Positions 1 through 11,587 of a DNA stretch of 64,000 nucleotides are shown here, piece by piece. Source of the DNA: Aradus depressus. Lineage: Eukaryota; Arthropoda; Insecta; Hemiptera; Aradidae. The notes beneath the pieces were generated by a model. It was not told where the DNA came from. It worked only from the letters and a program-made list of their open reading frames with translations, and did no database searches. Made by a program: the position numbers and the translations under genes. The first letter of the stretch is position 1; each line of letters starts with the position of its first letter. The stretch spans positions 15,448,222 to 15,512,221 of the forward strand of contig OY759222.1 of the NCBI GenBank assembly GCA_963662175.1, read 5' to 3'.

Positions 1-5
1 TATAT

Positions 6-165
6 AGGCTCGGAACCATCGCTTAACGTCTCATCCGAAGGATGGCGCGCTCAGGATTTTTTCACCTCCCAGATAAAAAACTTAAAGGCCTCCTCCGCTG
101 GGTTTCGAACCCACGATCTTGAGCTCAGTAAGTAAGCAAACATACCACTGAGCTACCGGCGACCT
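6..165 (-). repeat. tRNA-derived SINE, 5' half
   Basis: Contains the tRNA-like head on the minus strand, with a B-box GGGTTTCGAACCCACG and an A-box GTAGCTCAGTGG, and the start of the body. Confidence 0.75.
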
Positions 166-429
166 CATTACTTATGTTACTATTGTAATTAAAGTTACTT
201 ATAGTGATTTTATTGTGTCTTCATTCAAAAATTAATAAATAAACATTCATATGATGATTTAGTCGAAAAGGTCATCGAAAAGTTGGATCAAGTTTCCGAA
301 CTTCTACACAAGATAAGAACAGCAATAACCTGAAAGTGGTACAAGGTTACCTTGATTAGCATGTCTGGTTTATGGGAAAACAAATTGAAAATCAGTCAAG
401 AAATATACAGGATGTATGTTAATAGAGTT

Positions 430-575
430 CCCTCTGGTACAACTCTGGGAGTCCTAAATGTTGCCTACCAAGTTGATTCACCTAGGAAAAGTTCTACGAG
501 TAACTGACATCGCACAAGCTTGAGACCATAGCTTAACGTCCCATCCGACGGATGGCGAGCTCAAGGTTTTTTCAA
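430..575 (-). repeat. SINE body fragment
   Basis: Diverged body segment of the same family (GGGAGTCCTAAAT, CTTAACGTCCCATCCGA). It lacks the tRNA head. Confidence 0.6.
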
Positions 576-1488
576 AATATTGAGAACCTACAAATATTAT
601 GTATATACTCCAATTCAATAAAATATAGTATATCATTATATACTAAATATACACAATGCTTAATAAAATTAAAAAAAAAAAAATAATAATAATAAGCGAA
701 AAGTCAATAAAATAAATATTATTCGATTCATTATCTTATTCTTTATTAATATTGGTTAATTATTATTTTTTTTAATATTATAAAAACAATGAAATGTTAT
801 TTGACAACTCTATGAGAATTTCTGATATTTCAAAGTATCGATCGATTGCCATCAGAACAAATTAGATCGGATAAATCGTTTTCAAGAAATCATAAATTCT
901 TACGATGCACTTCGATTGGCACCAGAGTGGAGTCATATCATTTTTTATTCGCAAGATTTCGTGCAGGAAAAATTGACCGCGCACGTACACATATGCATAC
1001 TTATTTTCAAAAATAGTGTAAAAATACTGTAATGACTTTGAAACATAAAAATATGTTGAAAATTTTGATTTCTATTTTCGGACCGATTCATATGCTGGGC
1101 AGTTAAAAAAATGTATTTTCAATTTTAGTATTTGTTGTTTTTACGTTTCCGAAATAGAAAGAAGGGGCAAAGGACATTTGAAATAGTTATTGCCAGCAAC
1201 CTTCAGGGACCATTTCTAACTTTAAAAAATAGTGACTTCCTATCCACTGACCTCATCCATCATTGTGATACACCGCTCGCAGATATAGAATCAATATATA
1301 TATTTTTTTTTTGTTTGTTCACTTTACTTTAACTCTATGGCAACCCCATTGATTATTTTTTCTTTTTGAAAATTTGAAACCAAAAGACAGCTACAGAAGA
1401 ATATTCCATGTCCGATGAGCATTTGATTTTTAAAATTGGGCTACGAAATTATGTTTAGCTACCGAAGAGATGTGTTTTGAATACGTAC

Positions 1489-1672
1489 TTGCACTTGGAG
1501 CAAGTGAAGCATGCTTGATGATAAGTGTTGCCAAGTGCTGTAACCACCTCTCCTTCCACATACTTCTTGCAACTGGCGCACTTGGTACCAAATCTGGACT
1601 GGTAGTCCGATGTACAAAAGTAGAGGCCATCTTTACAGAAAAAACCTCCTTGGGCTAGAGATGATTTACAAA
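1489..1672 (-). CDS. unc-115: abLIM exon: end of LIM1 and start of LIM2
   Basis: This 184-bp exon follows TTTTCAG and ends before GTACGT in phase 2. It encodes the second zinc-binding half of LIM1 (VCKSSLAQGGFF, then FCTSDY) and the first half of LIM2 (CASC, HQACF, CSKC). The open reading past 1489 is intron. Confidence 0.87.
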
Positions 1673-2376
1673 CTGAAAATAATAATAATAATATTAAAAG
1701 GAGGAATAACAATTATTAAATAAAATATTATTATGCGTGTAATGCAAATATATAGAACAACCACGGATATAAACTCCGAACTCTATAAACAGTCTTCCCA
1801 TCTCGAAACATTTGCTATCAACCAGGTTTACACTCTACCTCCAAATCTCCACATACGCGGCCGATTTGACTGATCCACATTTAAAATTTCTTGAGTTAAC
1901 CCCCTCTTCAAATTCTCTTTGGGTGAGTTGGACAAAAATGAAAAGCTATCTCAACATGGGGGTATGAATCTACAAACAAATGTTGAGTGAATAAATGCAT
2001 TCTATTGGGAGTTATCCTGTCCATAGACAAAAATAATTTTTACAATAGATTTGTTTCTATAATTCACTAAAACTATGATAATAATATAATATATTTTTCT
2101 GCAGCTATATTTGTCGCCGATGCTACTATGAGAGTCCTAAATTTTCCCGACCAAGGGAATTTAACGTAGTACCTGATATCGTACAGGCTCGGGACTATCG
2201 CTTAACGACCTATCCAAAGGACGGCGTACTCCAGATAATAAAATGTTCAATTAATTAATAAAATATAGAATAATAGTTACCTGAACATTTAAAGCAGGCG
2301 ATATGGTAGTACTTGTCCTGTACTCGGAGTACCTCACCAGAACACTTTTTCTTACAACATTGGCAATATGTTTTAC
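1489..2376 (-). CDS. unc-115: abLIM/UNC-115 actin-binding LIM protein, partial (two internal exons)
   Basis: Two exons on the minus strand, 2376-2281 then 1672-1489, encode the first LIM domain and the start of the second of an actin-binding LIM protein. This family links actin filaments through a C-terminal villin headpiece and acts in axon guidance and muscle. The first exon gives a CxxC pair, then GEVLRVQDKYYH and ACFKC. The second gives AQGGFFCKDGLYFC, SDYQ, FGTKCASC, EGEVVTALG and HQACFTCSKC. These match the abLIM family pattern and order closely. Splice sites are canonical and the phase is preserved (G completes GTT). The rest of LIM2, the other LIM domains and the headpiece must lie left of position 1489, outside the window or unrecognised. 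The 5' exons lie to the right of 2376 and were not found. Confidence 0.88.
2122..2238 (-). repeat. SINE body fragment
   Basis: Body segment only (GAGAGTCCTAAATTTT, ACAGGCTCGGGAC). It lies in the abLIM intron, 43 bp below the LIM1 exon. Confidence 0.6.
2281..2376 (-). CDS. unc-115: abLIM exon: first LIM zinc finger
   Basis: This 96-bp exon is preceded by TTTCTAG and followed by GTAACT. It encodes a LIM zinc finger with ligands in CQCC, H and CFKC, and the abLIM-typical GEVLRVQ stretch. An extra cysteine sits inside the first CxxC. It ends in phase 1. Confidence 0.85.
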
Positions 2377-2756
2377 CTAGAAAAATGTACACAGATAAAA
2401 TATAAAGATAAATGATTCAATTCTTAACATTAAAATATAATAATAAATTTTAGAATAAATTCGCCAAGATTTTCTTTTTTTTTTTTTGCTCTGAAGTTTA
2501 TCTAATGGTTGCCAAGTAGTTACTAACATCCAGTTAGTTAGACAAATAAATAACTCATATTAATACATTACTACGATGTGGAGGTACAATGGGAGGCGAA
2601 TAAAATAAATAAAAACAAATAACTTGTTCCGCAAAAATGAAAATGATAATTCCACTTTTAAACTTTGTGTTGACGGTAGCTTAAATGGAACCGGTACACT
2701 TTATGTATATATTTTTGTGGAATTAGACAATATAAAAGTTAAACTAATTCTCTGTT

Positions 2757-3600
2757 TTTACTTCCACAGCTAAACGAAGTATAGGAGAAGTTATGTTATA
2801 GGTCAAAAGTATGAAAAAAATAAATAATAGTAATAATAAAGCTGTCTGTGAACACGATAACTTCCGACAGAATGAATGTATCAACTTGAAATTTTATATC
2901 TGAATCCAGAACCCTTTAAGGACGACACCTATTATTTTGGAGCCAAATTGGCCAAAGAGGAGGGGGATTAGGAGGCTTAACTCAAAAACTCTAATAACTT
3001 CCATTGTAATATATGTATCGACCCAAAATTTCATATGTGAATTCAAAACCCCATTAGAACGACATGTATTATTTTTCAACGGAAGGGTAGTATCGACATG
3101 AAATTTCATATATAAATTCAGAACCCAATGAGGACTTATTAACCTGTCAAATTTCAGCGGGAAGGGGGCTCAATTCAAAAAATCATAATAACTTCCGTTC
3201 AAATGAATGTATCGACACAAAATTTCATATGTGAATTCAAAACCACATTAGAACGACACGTATTATTTTTCAACGGAATGGTAGTATCGACATGAAATTG
3301 CATATATACATTCAGAACCCAATAAGGACAAAACCTGTCAAATTTCAGTGGGAAGGGGGTTCAATTCAAAAACTCTTAATAACTTCCATTCTAATGGACT
3401 CAATAACTCAATAGGACGACACTCATCAACTTTCAACGGAATCGGCAGAAGGGAAGTGATCGGAGGGAGGGCTCAACTCAAAAACTCCAATAATTGACGA
3501 TGTAATCAATTTGTCGACACAAAATTAGTATGAGTATTTAACATTAGCGCAAATTTTCGAGACGGAGCGAAAAATTAATAAATTCGTTCTGGGGTTGGAC
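2757..3600 (+). repeat. dispersed plus-strand repeat family, tandem-like cluster
   Basis: Several partial units sharing GAATGTATCGACA, AAATTTCATATGTGAATTCA and AACCCCAT. Units resemble the longer copies at 4.5 kb and 7.1 kb. No ORF or known element was recognised. Confidence 0.65.
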
Positions 3601-3977
3601 ATTGGCGGTGAATCCCCATTCCGTTTTTGTAGACGCTTCCATCAACATGCGAACGTAGCTGCAAATATGATTCACAGCCAAAACAGTTCCCATATACGGA
3701 GACATTTTTTATATCAGCATGAGTCAGGTAGACCAAGCTTTCATCTTAATTGTCAAACTGCACTTGCTTTAATGCATCATGACATCTGATATTTCCAGTT
3801 AAAATGCTTAATGGTTGTAATTATAAAGCGAAGATAAATACATACCGTTTATTTAAATAATAGATTAAGTACATAAAAAGAAACCTAACAGTACAACATT
3901 AGATAATCGTCATTTGACTGTCTGCAGGTTTGGACCTCTCCTTCCTGCTGTTAATATGGTCAGTAAATTGCCAACTA

Positions 3978-4262
3978 ATTAAGTTAGTTATTGTGATTCA
4001 TGCCCGGCTTCAACTACTGGATCATATCGCCTACTACCAGAGAGCTCTTTTTTCTCTCTGGTGGACATGAGCCCGACTCTACAGCAAAAGTCCAAAATTT
4101 TGCCAACCCACGTCTAGGTGGGTAGTAGGTCGTTTACTATTAACTGAAACCGTTGAGGCTCAGGACCATCGCCTAACGTCCCATGCGAAGGACCTGCTCA
4201 AGGTTTTGATCACCTCCCAAATAAAAACCTAGCAGCCTCAGCCGGTTTTCGATCCGACGATC
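3978..4262 (-). repeat. SINE copy, nearly full length
   Basis: Reads from the 3' TTAGTTATTGTGATTCATGC end through the body to a decayed B-box. The A-box end is missing. Confidence 0.7.
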
Positions 4263-4505
4263 TGATATAATCCAGAAAAAACGTAATAAAAATAAACATA
4301 TAAAAAAAAAATATTCCTAAAATAAAATTAAATTAATCTATGTTCTTGTCTACATTGCGAGGCAGCATTTTACGTGGATATATAACTCATCAGCACAGCG
4401 AAGATGAACTACGCAAACTATAATTTAGCATTATAATGCAGAAAACATTCAACCGATATTTCAAGAAACACAAATTTAGGGAAATACACTCAATAAATTC
4501 TTCAA

Positions 4506-5060
4506 CGTTTTTACTTCCACATCTATAAAAAGTATAGTGGAAGTTATGTAATCGATCAAAAGTTCGATACAGAGTTTTCAACGGAATTTCAAGTTTTTAC
4601 GACCTCTACATCCAAAATATGAGAAAAAACTCGTCTGTCTGTACAGATAAAATTAATGTATCGACACGAAATTTTATATGTACTCATATGACCAAAACCC
4701 CATAAGGACACCTATCGATGTTCAGCCAAATAGGTCAAAGGGAGAAGCTTAACTCAAAAACTATAATAACTGTCGTTTGTAATGAATGTCTTAACAAAAT
4801 TTCATGTGTGAATTCAGAACCCTATAAAACCGTCACTTATAAATTTTCAACGGAATCGGCAAAAGGGAAGAGGGAATTAAAGGAGGCTAAACTCAAAAAA
4901 ACCACTAACTGCCGTTGTAATGAATTTATTGACACAAAATGTAGTACGAGGATGTAGGAGCTCCTATGTGAGTCAACTGTTGAATATTAGCGCAAAAAGT
5001 CAACTGGTTTTGAAGATGGAGGAGGAAGTTAATAATTCGTTATGGGGAAGTACATTGCCG
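4506..5060 (+). repeat. dispersed repeat, long copy
   Basis: Starts TTTTTACTTCCACATCTATA and ends GTTATGGGGAAGTACATTGC. The ends are roughly inverted (ACTTCCCCA against TGGGGAAGT in other copies), suggesting a non-autonomous TIR element. Confidence 0.65.
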
Positions 5061-5518
5061 GTGATTCACAATCGACTTTCTTAATTAGATTTTGACACTT
5101 TTACACTACTTAGAGAATGACCACATATTCATAGGCTGCTCAAGAAACTCAGTGCGCTCACAGGCAAATATAGATCTTTGCATATAGGAAATACAAAAAT
5201 TGATGGAAAAACAAACCAATACGTACATAAATAGACATTTGTTTATTTATAAATAAAGTCAGTTTTATTTTTCCACATTTCAGGAGTGTACAATATACAC
5301 AATACACAAGGACGTTGGCCACCAACCTTAAATAGAATTAATTAAACAAAAGATGTTATTTAAATTTTAAATTTTCTTTTGAAATCTACATCCTCTTTCT
5401 CAAAAATAAAGATGATTCTTTAGACAGTACTAAAGACCTCCAACGTCCATAGAAATTTAAAATATAAATATATGTAGCTTAGTGACATAGGTGAAAATAA
5501 ATAAATAAATACATATAT

Positions 5519-5690
5519 AACCCAGAAATTCCATTAAATGCCGTTGTAATGAATGTATCGACACAAAATTTAGTATAAGCATTCAGAAGCTCTTATTATA
5601 TAAGTCCACTATTTATTTTATTTTGGGAGGAGAGAAAACTTAATTGATAAATTTGTTCTGGGGATGTACATTGCCGAGGATTAACAGACA
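5519..5690 (+). repeat. dispersed repeat, 3' part
   Basis: Contains GAATGTATCGACACAAAATT and ends GTTCTGGGGATGTACATTGC. Confidence 0.6.
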
Positions 5691-5794
5691 ACTGAAAATG
5701 GTTGAAAAATAGCAATACAACTAAAAAGAAAAAAAAAAGCTAACCAATTGATGGCAGATAATAATTATAGTTTATTTTATCTGGAAGGTGTAAT

Positions 5795-6030
5795 AAACCT
5801 AAGCTCGCCGACCTTCCGATGGGACGTTAAGCGATGGTCCCGAGCCTGTACGACGTAAGGTACTCGTTAAAGATCCCTACCCTAAGTGAATAAAAATTTA
5901 GTGTAGGCAAAATTTAGGACTCCCACAGTAGAGTCGGGCTCATGGCCACCAGAGTGACGAAAGAGCACACTATGAGGCGATATGACCTTGTAGTTGAAGC
6001 CCAGTCATGAGTCATAATAACTAAGTATAC
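5795..6030 (+). repeat. SINE body and 3' end
   Basis: Body from GGGACGTTAAGCGATGGTCC to the 3' end ATGAGTCATAATAACTAA. Confidence 0.7.
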
Positions 6031-6319
6031 ATAGTTACAACTGCATTTAGTTTTTCAAGACTTCATAACGAAATTAAATTTTATTTTCAATAAATGTGCT
6101 ATATTAAAACATGTCATGTCTTACGAGTGAAGTTGGCAGGAAAGGGAAGAATGTTAAAGAGGCGAACATGAATATCTGCACGCGGCTTGATCAATACTAA
6201 AGGAAATAAACATCAAAAACTAAATAAATTCAACACGAAGAGACCAAGTGGGCAAAAACAGAATCAACTGTTGCACCTCAAAAGAATAAAAGAAAATCTA
6301 TATTCTAGGATAGTGATTT

Positions 6320-6475
6320 CAACTTTCCCAGTTAAACGAAGTATAGGCGACGTTATGTAATCGGTCAGAAATTTAAAAGTCAAATATTGAATATTAGCGC
6401 AAACGGTAGACTCGTTTTGGAGGGGAAGCGAAAAATTAATTTATTAATTCGTTCTGGGGAGGTACATTGCCATTG
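6320..6475 (+). repeat. dispersed repeat, both ends joined
   Basis: Start (CAGTTAAACGAAGTATAGGC) joins directly to the end (TTCTGGGGAGGTACATTGCC), an internal deletion derivative. Confidence 0.6.
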
Positions 6476-7086
6476 AATTTTTTTTTAATGTTGGTATAAT
6501 TGAAATGGACTTTTTTGTTTATATAAAAACACTAAGATACATTCATGATAAGTCATCGCATTTAAGATGCACTATCGAATAACAATAAAATTATTATTGT
6601 TAATATTATACTTTTAGAATAATATTTACAGTATACTTCGCGCCTTTAAAAAAAAAAAAAAAATTAAGACTTTGTACCCAGGTGTTCAAAAATGTAATTG
6701 GATAACCACAAAATAAAAATTATTTTCTGCGAAATACATCAACTTGAACAACAAAATATTATCTGATATTCCAGCACTGATAGTTTTGTGTACACAGAAT
6801 AATTTTGAAATATATAATCAAACAAGCTTCAATTCATTTGTGCCTCCTTTTTGTGCTCAAACATTTTTTTTTGAAGGTGTGTTCCATTGTCATTTTGCAC
6901 ATGCAAAATTTTTTTTTTTTTTTTTTATAAATGAAACTATATTTAAGTGATGCATATATCGAATGCTAACTGCTGATCACGTGTCTGTAAAATACCGAAT
7001 TTTTAGGAGGAGCAAAAAAACAGACCAACTCTGCATTAAGCCTAAATATATACACATCTAAGTTGTTGTTATTTATATTTTGTAGT

Positions 7087-7450
7087 TTTATTTCACCACC
7101 TATACGAAGTATAGAAAAAGTAATCGATCTAATCGGTCAAAAATTGCGGAGTTTCATGTTTTCCAACTTCCTGATTCCAAAAATGAGAAAAAACAAAAAT
7201 AGGATACCTACCGATAGAATGGATGTATCTTGATAACATTTGGGTTTCCAGAACACTCTAAGGACAACAAAGGGTTTTCAGTCAAATCGGCAAAAGGGAA
7301 TGGGGAGAAGAGGTAGCACAAGAATGCTAGTAACTATTAAGCCACTATGCAAGACAAATAATTGAGTTATAGTCAAATCGGTCGATTGGCATTGGAGGGA
7401 GAGCAAAAAATGCAATTAATTTGGGTTGGGGAAGTACATAGCCAACGATG
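7087..7450 (+). repeat. dispersed repeat copy
   Basis: Starts TATACGAAGTATAG and ends GGGGAAGTACATAGCCAACG, with the usual body. Confidence 0.6.
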
Positions 7451-7487
7451 ATGTGACCACATACTATCATTATAAACTTGCTTTATA

Positions 7488-7555
7488 CACTGGTAGTAGG
7501 CGTTATGACTTCGTAGTTAAAACCCAGACATGAGTCACAATAACTAACTAATCTC
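7488..7555 (+). repeat. SINE 3' fragment
   Basis: Only the last 70 bases of the family, from CTGGTAGTAGGCGTTATGAC to ACAATAACTAACT. Confidence 0.55.
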
Positions 7556-8744
7556 GAGTGACCCTACCATAACCCTTAAATTAGGCCTAATGCAACATTT
7601 TCTGTTTTTATATTTCTCCTATTTATATTTTCGTAAGTTGTTTCAGTAATTAGCATTCTGTATGCATTTGATTTGAAAAAATAGTTAACTTCAGGTTAAA
7701 AACGAATAAAAAATATTGTAGAATTTGTTAAAGATCAAGAAAAACAAGCTGCAGGACAGAAGAAAAAAAATCTTAAATGAAAATAAAATAAAGAAGTGCA
7801 AAGAGGAATATATTTTTTATTCAATAATTTCATAGAAATAAAATTTAAGAAGATTGAAAATAACTTGTTACCTTGTACATTATTAGGAAAACTAACCCAA
7901 TAATCTTTTTCTACATTCCATAAGGGAACTACAACATTTTCTTTAGGTGAAGAGGACAATTTTAAAAACATTATATTCGGATGTTGCAAGTAGAAGCCTA
8001 ATAATGCAGTTTGTGTGTCACAAAATAGTAAGCATCTATAAATACGTTAAACATAACTTCTTAGTTTCTTCTTTTTTTCTCAACAAATCCTGAAATATTT
8101 CAGGAATTCATTTATATTCATTCTTCGATGTATAATATATTTAAATATACTACTAGAAAATCAGTAGCCTTAATAAAAGACAAAATAAGTCGAGTAAATT
8201 TTCTTGAAATATGTACATACCGTTTTCAGAATCATGTCCTTCTGCTGAGGTAAGCGTGTAAAATAACAATAAGATTGAAGGAATATATTAATAAAACTAT
8301 CTACCGAAAAATATTAAGTTGGTTAATGAAAAAAATATTTCTCATTGGGTAGCGCCATGATTTTAATTCCGTGTCAATCAGAGAAAAGTTTTGTCATGTG
8401 ATCACCCAAAGTTTTCAAACATTTGCTCAAAAATCCTTAACGACCCAATAAATTTATTGAGCGTTTAAATACGTTCCACAATAATTTAAAATGTACTATA
8501 AACAAATAAAATTTAGTCTTTCTTTTAAATTGTGTTCAATAAAAAGTAAAACTAGACATCTTCACGCAATATCGAAAGCGCCAATGGCGCCATAGAAATT
8601 AAAACCCATTTATTATATTCCACATAGAATAGTACTTTTTCTTAAATATATTGTAAAATCTTAACTGTTAATTGAATAATAATAATAATTTTAGTAATTC
8701 CTAATAAATAAATATTTTAAATTGAAAAGTAGAGTACAACTATA

Positions 8745-8958
8745 TTTAGGTTTTAATTCCCCAGCTATACGTAGTTAATGGGATGTTATGTAAACTGTCA
8801 GAAATTCGATGTTCAGTTATAGCTGTAATTTCATGTTTTCCGGGATCCTTGATCCAAAAAAACAATAAAAACTCATGTCCGTCTTTATCTTTCTGTGTAC
8901 ACGATAAAATGAATAGACAGACAAGGAATTTCATATGTGTATCCAGAACTCCGCGAGG

Positions 8959-8994
<36 letters not shown>

Positions 8995-9205
8995 CTTAAC
9001 TAAAAAACCTTTAAGGGAACTCAAAAACACTAACTTAACAGCCGATATAATGAATATATCGACATCAACTGTTATATGAGGGCTCAGAAGTCCCTGAGTG
9101 AACACTTACTATCAATCCAATTGGCAGAAGAGGAAAAGGGTTAAGAGTGACACTTGGATGATAACAAACAATTTGAGATGGGGAAGTACATTGGCGGTGA
9201 TTTTT
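8745..9205 (+). repeat. dispersed repeat copy with G-run
   Basis: Starts TTAATTCCCCAGCTATACG, ends GATGGGGAAGTACATTGGCG, and carries the 33-base G run in the middle. Confidence 0.65.
8962..8994 (+). repeat. 33-base G homopolymer
   Basis: An unbroken run of 33 G after GAGGGGA. Polyglycine and polyproline ORFs across it are artefacts. Confidence 0.95.
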
Positions 9206-11350
9206 ACTTATTGAATAAACATTATTCAAATAAACCAATATTTGACAATATATTAATTTCAATTGTGAATTTTTCATTTCGTAATTGGTATTTGAATTAA
9301 AAAGTCCAACTCAGATGTGGAAGTAGGTGTGCCTTTAACTAGATAATTGGGGGAAGATGACATCATAGTTAAACATGTAATAAATGTTCCCACTTCAACA
9401 TACAACACCGCAATACTAATTCATTGAATACATTAATATTATTATATACTCTGAGGCTAATAGAAAATGTATTCCAATTAAATAAGTGGGAATAAATTCA
9501 TTACAATTCGTGCATAATTGGGCACAAATGAATCATATTAACGCAGAAAATACATCAAAATTCTATTGATATAGAAGAAAATAATACTGATAGAAATCTA
9601 ATCAAAATTATGAATTTATTCATAACTTGTCATCCGAAGTGATGTGAATATGAAGTATTGTCATTCTTATCACAATATTACATTAAGACATATATTATCA
9701 TATATTTATAAAGAACATTTTCAGAGTACATTTCTTTCATTATAGTAATGAGTCTAGTCTACACGAAAGAAAATTAAAAGTAGAGTAATATATAAATCGA
9801 GATTACGCACCCATAGTGAAGACTGAAATGAACAAAGTCGCTTCTCTCGGTTAACTGAAGGATGTATGTATTAACTGAACATATTTTGAGTATATTAAGA
9901 ATGTACTTTTCAAATTAGAATCATATATGAAAGGAACACTTTACAATCAATGGGAGGGGTCTCAGACACTTAACCTACTGTAAGAACTCAGAGATGCCGA
10001 ACTAAACGTCAAACATTATAGATACGATTAAAATGAATTACATCAGTTTTTATTTAAAAAAAATAAAATATATTAATAAAAAAGAATGTTTAACTCCGAT
10101 TTGAAAATAAATAAGTTAATGTGATATTTTATTTGAAGGAATGCACAACTAAAAATACAGGAGCTGATTTGACTCATCGCTTGAATCAATTTGTGCGAGC
10201 TCCAGCACTGCTCTATAAGCTCATAGGTTAGTTCAAAATGCGGGAAATTTGAATGGTGTAATGCCAAAAGCCAAGCTTGGTAATATCCATTGTTATTTTA
10301 TTCAATTTATTTGTTAAAAAAACAATAAATTAAATAATAATTCACAATTATGTGTCAAACAGAGTTACTAATTTTGCTAAGTTCAGCCATTCAAACGTTA
10401 TTATACTAAATACGGTTTAACCTGACAGCTGATCGGTTAATACAGGAACTTAGCCTGCTGTACAACTTGCAAAAACTTTTGTTGATAAAATTATCTTATT
10501 TTTATTTTATCTGCTTTTAAGAAGTATTATCGCATCGCTTCGGAAAAATTAATATATTTTAATGATAACACAATAGAGCTTGACTATTTCAGAATATCAA
10601 TAACTTTTCTATTTTTGAGATTGTTATGTTGTTTGCATATTAATTTTAAAAGCATTACTACAAGGATATTACCCATTTTACTATTTTTGAAACTTTGAAT
10701 ATTTAAGTTATTGAAAAAAAAATAAAAGGTCATGAAAATGTGCCATGTAGAGAGCGGAATAAAAACAAACTTGGTTCAGCAGTATGGCGATTCATTCATG
10801 TTTTTAGCAATGTTTTGTTTGGATTACCTTTAGTTGCTTTTTTTTTGCTTATAATGTAAGTTGATTTTTAATTTTTGTCTTTTGCTTGACAATCTGTTCT
10901 TTTATTTTATTCTGTGTACGTTCCTTGTTTTATATTTAAACCTTCTTATATTCTTACTCTTTGATAGTACATTTCATTATTTGGAGTGATTTTTATCGAA
11001 CTTTTCTTGTTCTTATTACACCTTCTTATAATAAATAAAATAGTGTTCAGTGGTACGTGATAAATTTAATTAGCAGCAACATACTAACCCACTATTTAAA
11101 GTGTATGACCTACTTGTTAACTAGACGTGAATAGACATAGGGTGATCTACTTGTTCTTATATCGTTGACAAACGTAAGAGCAAAAATAAATACTATATTT
11201 TGTAAAATGTTATTCAAGTTATTTGTAGTCTGTAAATTTGTCTATACCTGAACAATTTTCGTGTTGAAGTTACTTTTGCAAGTGATGAGGTATTACCATA
11301 CAACTGTTTTACTTGTAACATGTTATTAACAATATTTTTTTGTGCAGGAA

Positions 11351-11374
11351 ATGGAAAGGAGAAAAGAAAAATGA
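11351..11374 (+). promoter_or_regulatory. upstream ORF overlapping the clarin start
   Basis: ATG at 11351 opens a seven-codon ORF (MERRKEK) whose TGA overlaps the clarin ATG as ATGA. This arrangement can permit reinitiation. Its effect here is inferred only. Confidence 0.4.
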
Positions 11375-11587
11375 ATCTGTATAAACATGGCATGATTTTC
11401 GCTACATTCTTTGGCTGTTGTATTTGCATTGGTTTACTGGCTGCATCATTAGGAACGCAATATTGGATTACTTCAAGCGCAGTTAGACCTTCCTCACCTA
11501 AATCCGATGGGCAAATACACTTTGGGCTTTTTAGAGGAGAAAAAAATCTTACTGTTGGAATCGGTTGGAGAGCACAACGTTTTGAAG
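11371..11587 (+). CDS. Clrn: clarin exon 1: start, TM1, extracellular loop
   Basis: The ATG at 11371 begins MNLYKHGMIF. A splice acceptor (TTTGTGCAG, ending at 11347) lies just upstream, so the start is probably in the second transcribed exon. The exon ends in phase 1 before GTATGT. A seven-codon upstream ORF (11351-11374) ends in an ATGA overlap with this start. Confidence 0.85.

Larger units (their letters stand above)
1..1488. other. no gene recognised; SINE fragments and AT-rich intron
   Basis: Contains two minus-strand SINE fragments, then AT-rich sequence. It should hold abLIM intron, but I found no further LIM exon in it. Confidence 0.4.
2377..11347. other. repeat-rich intron or intergenic DNA
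   Basis: No conserved exon was recognised. The stretch holds many plus-strand copies of a dispersed repeat, several SINE fragments, a 33-base G run and AT-rich sequence. A possible noncoding clarin 5' exon near 10740-10855 would end at GTAAGT (10856), but this is weak. Confidence 0.4.

Noticed and set aside
7100..7115. loxP-like arm TATACGAAGTATA in the dispersed repeat
   Set aside because: Only a partial palindrome resembling one arm; no spacer or second arm, and it recurs with substitutions as part of a repeat.
8746..9105. Polyglycine/polyproline ORFs on both strands
   Set aside because: They are created by the G homopolymer within a repeat.
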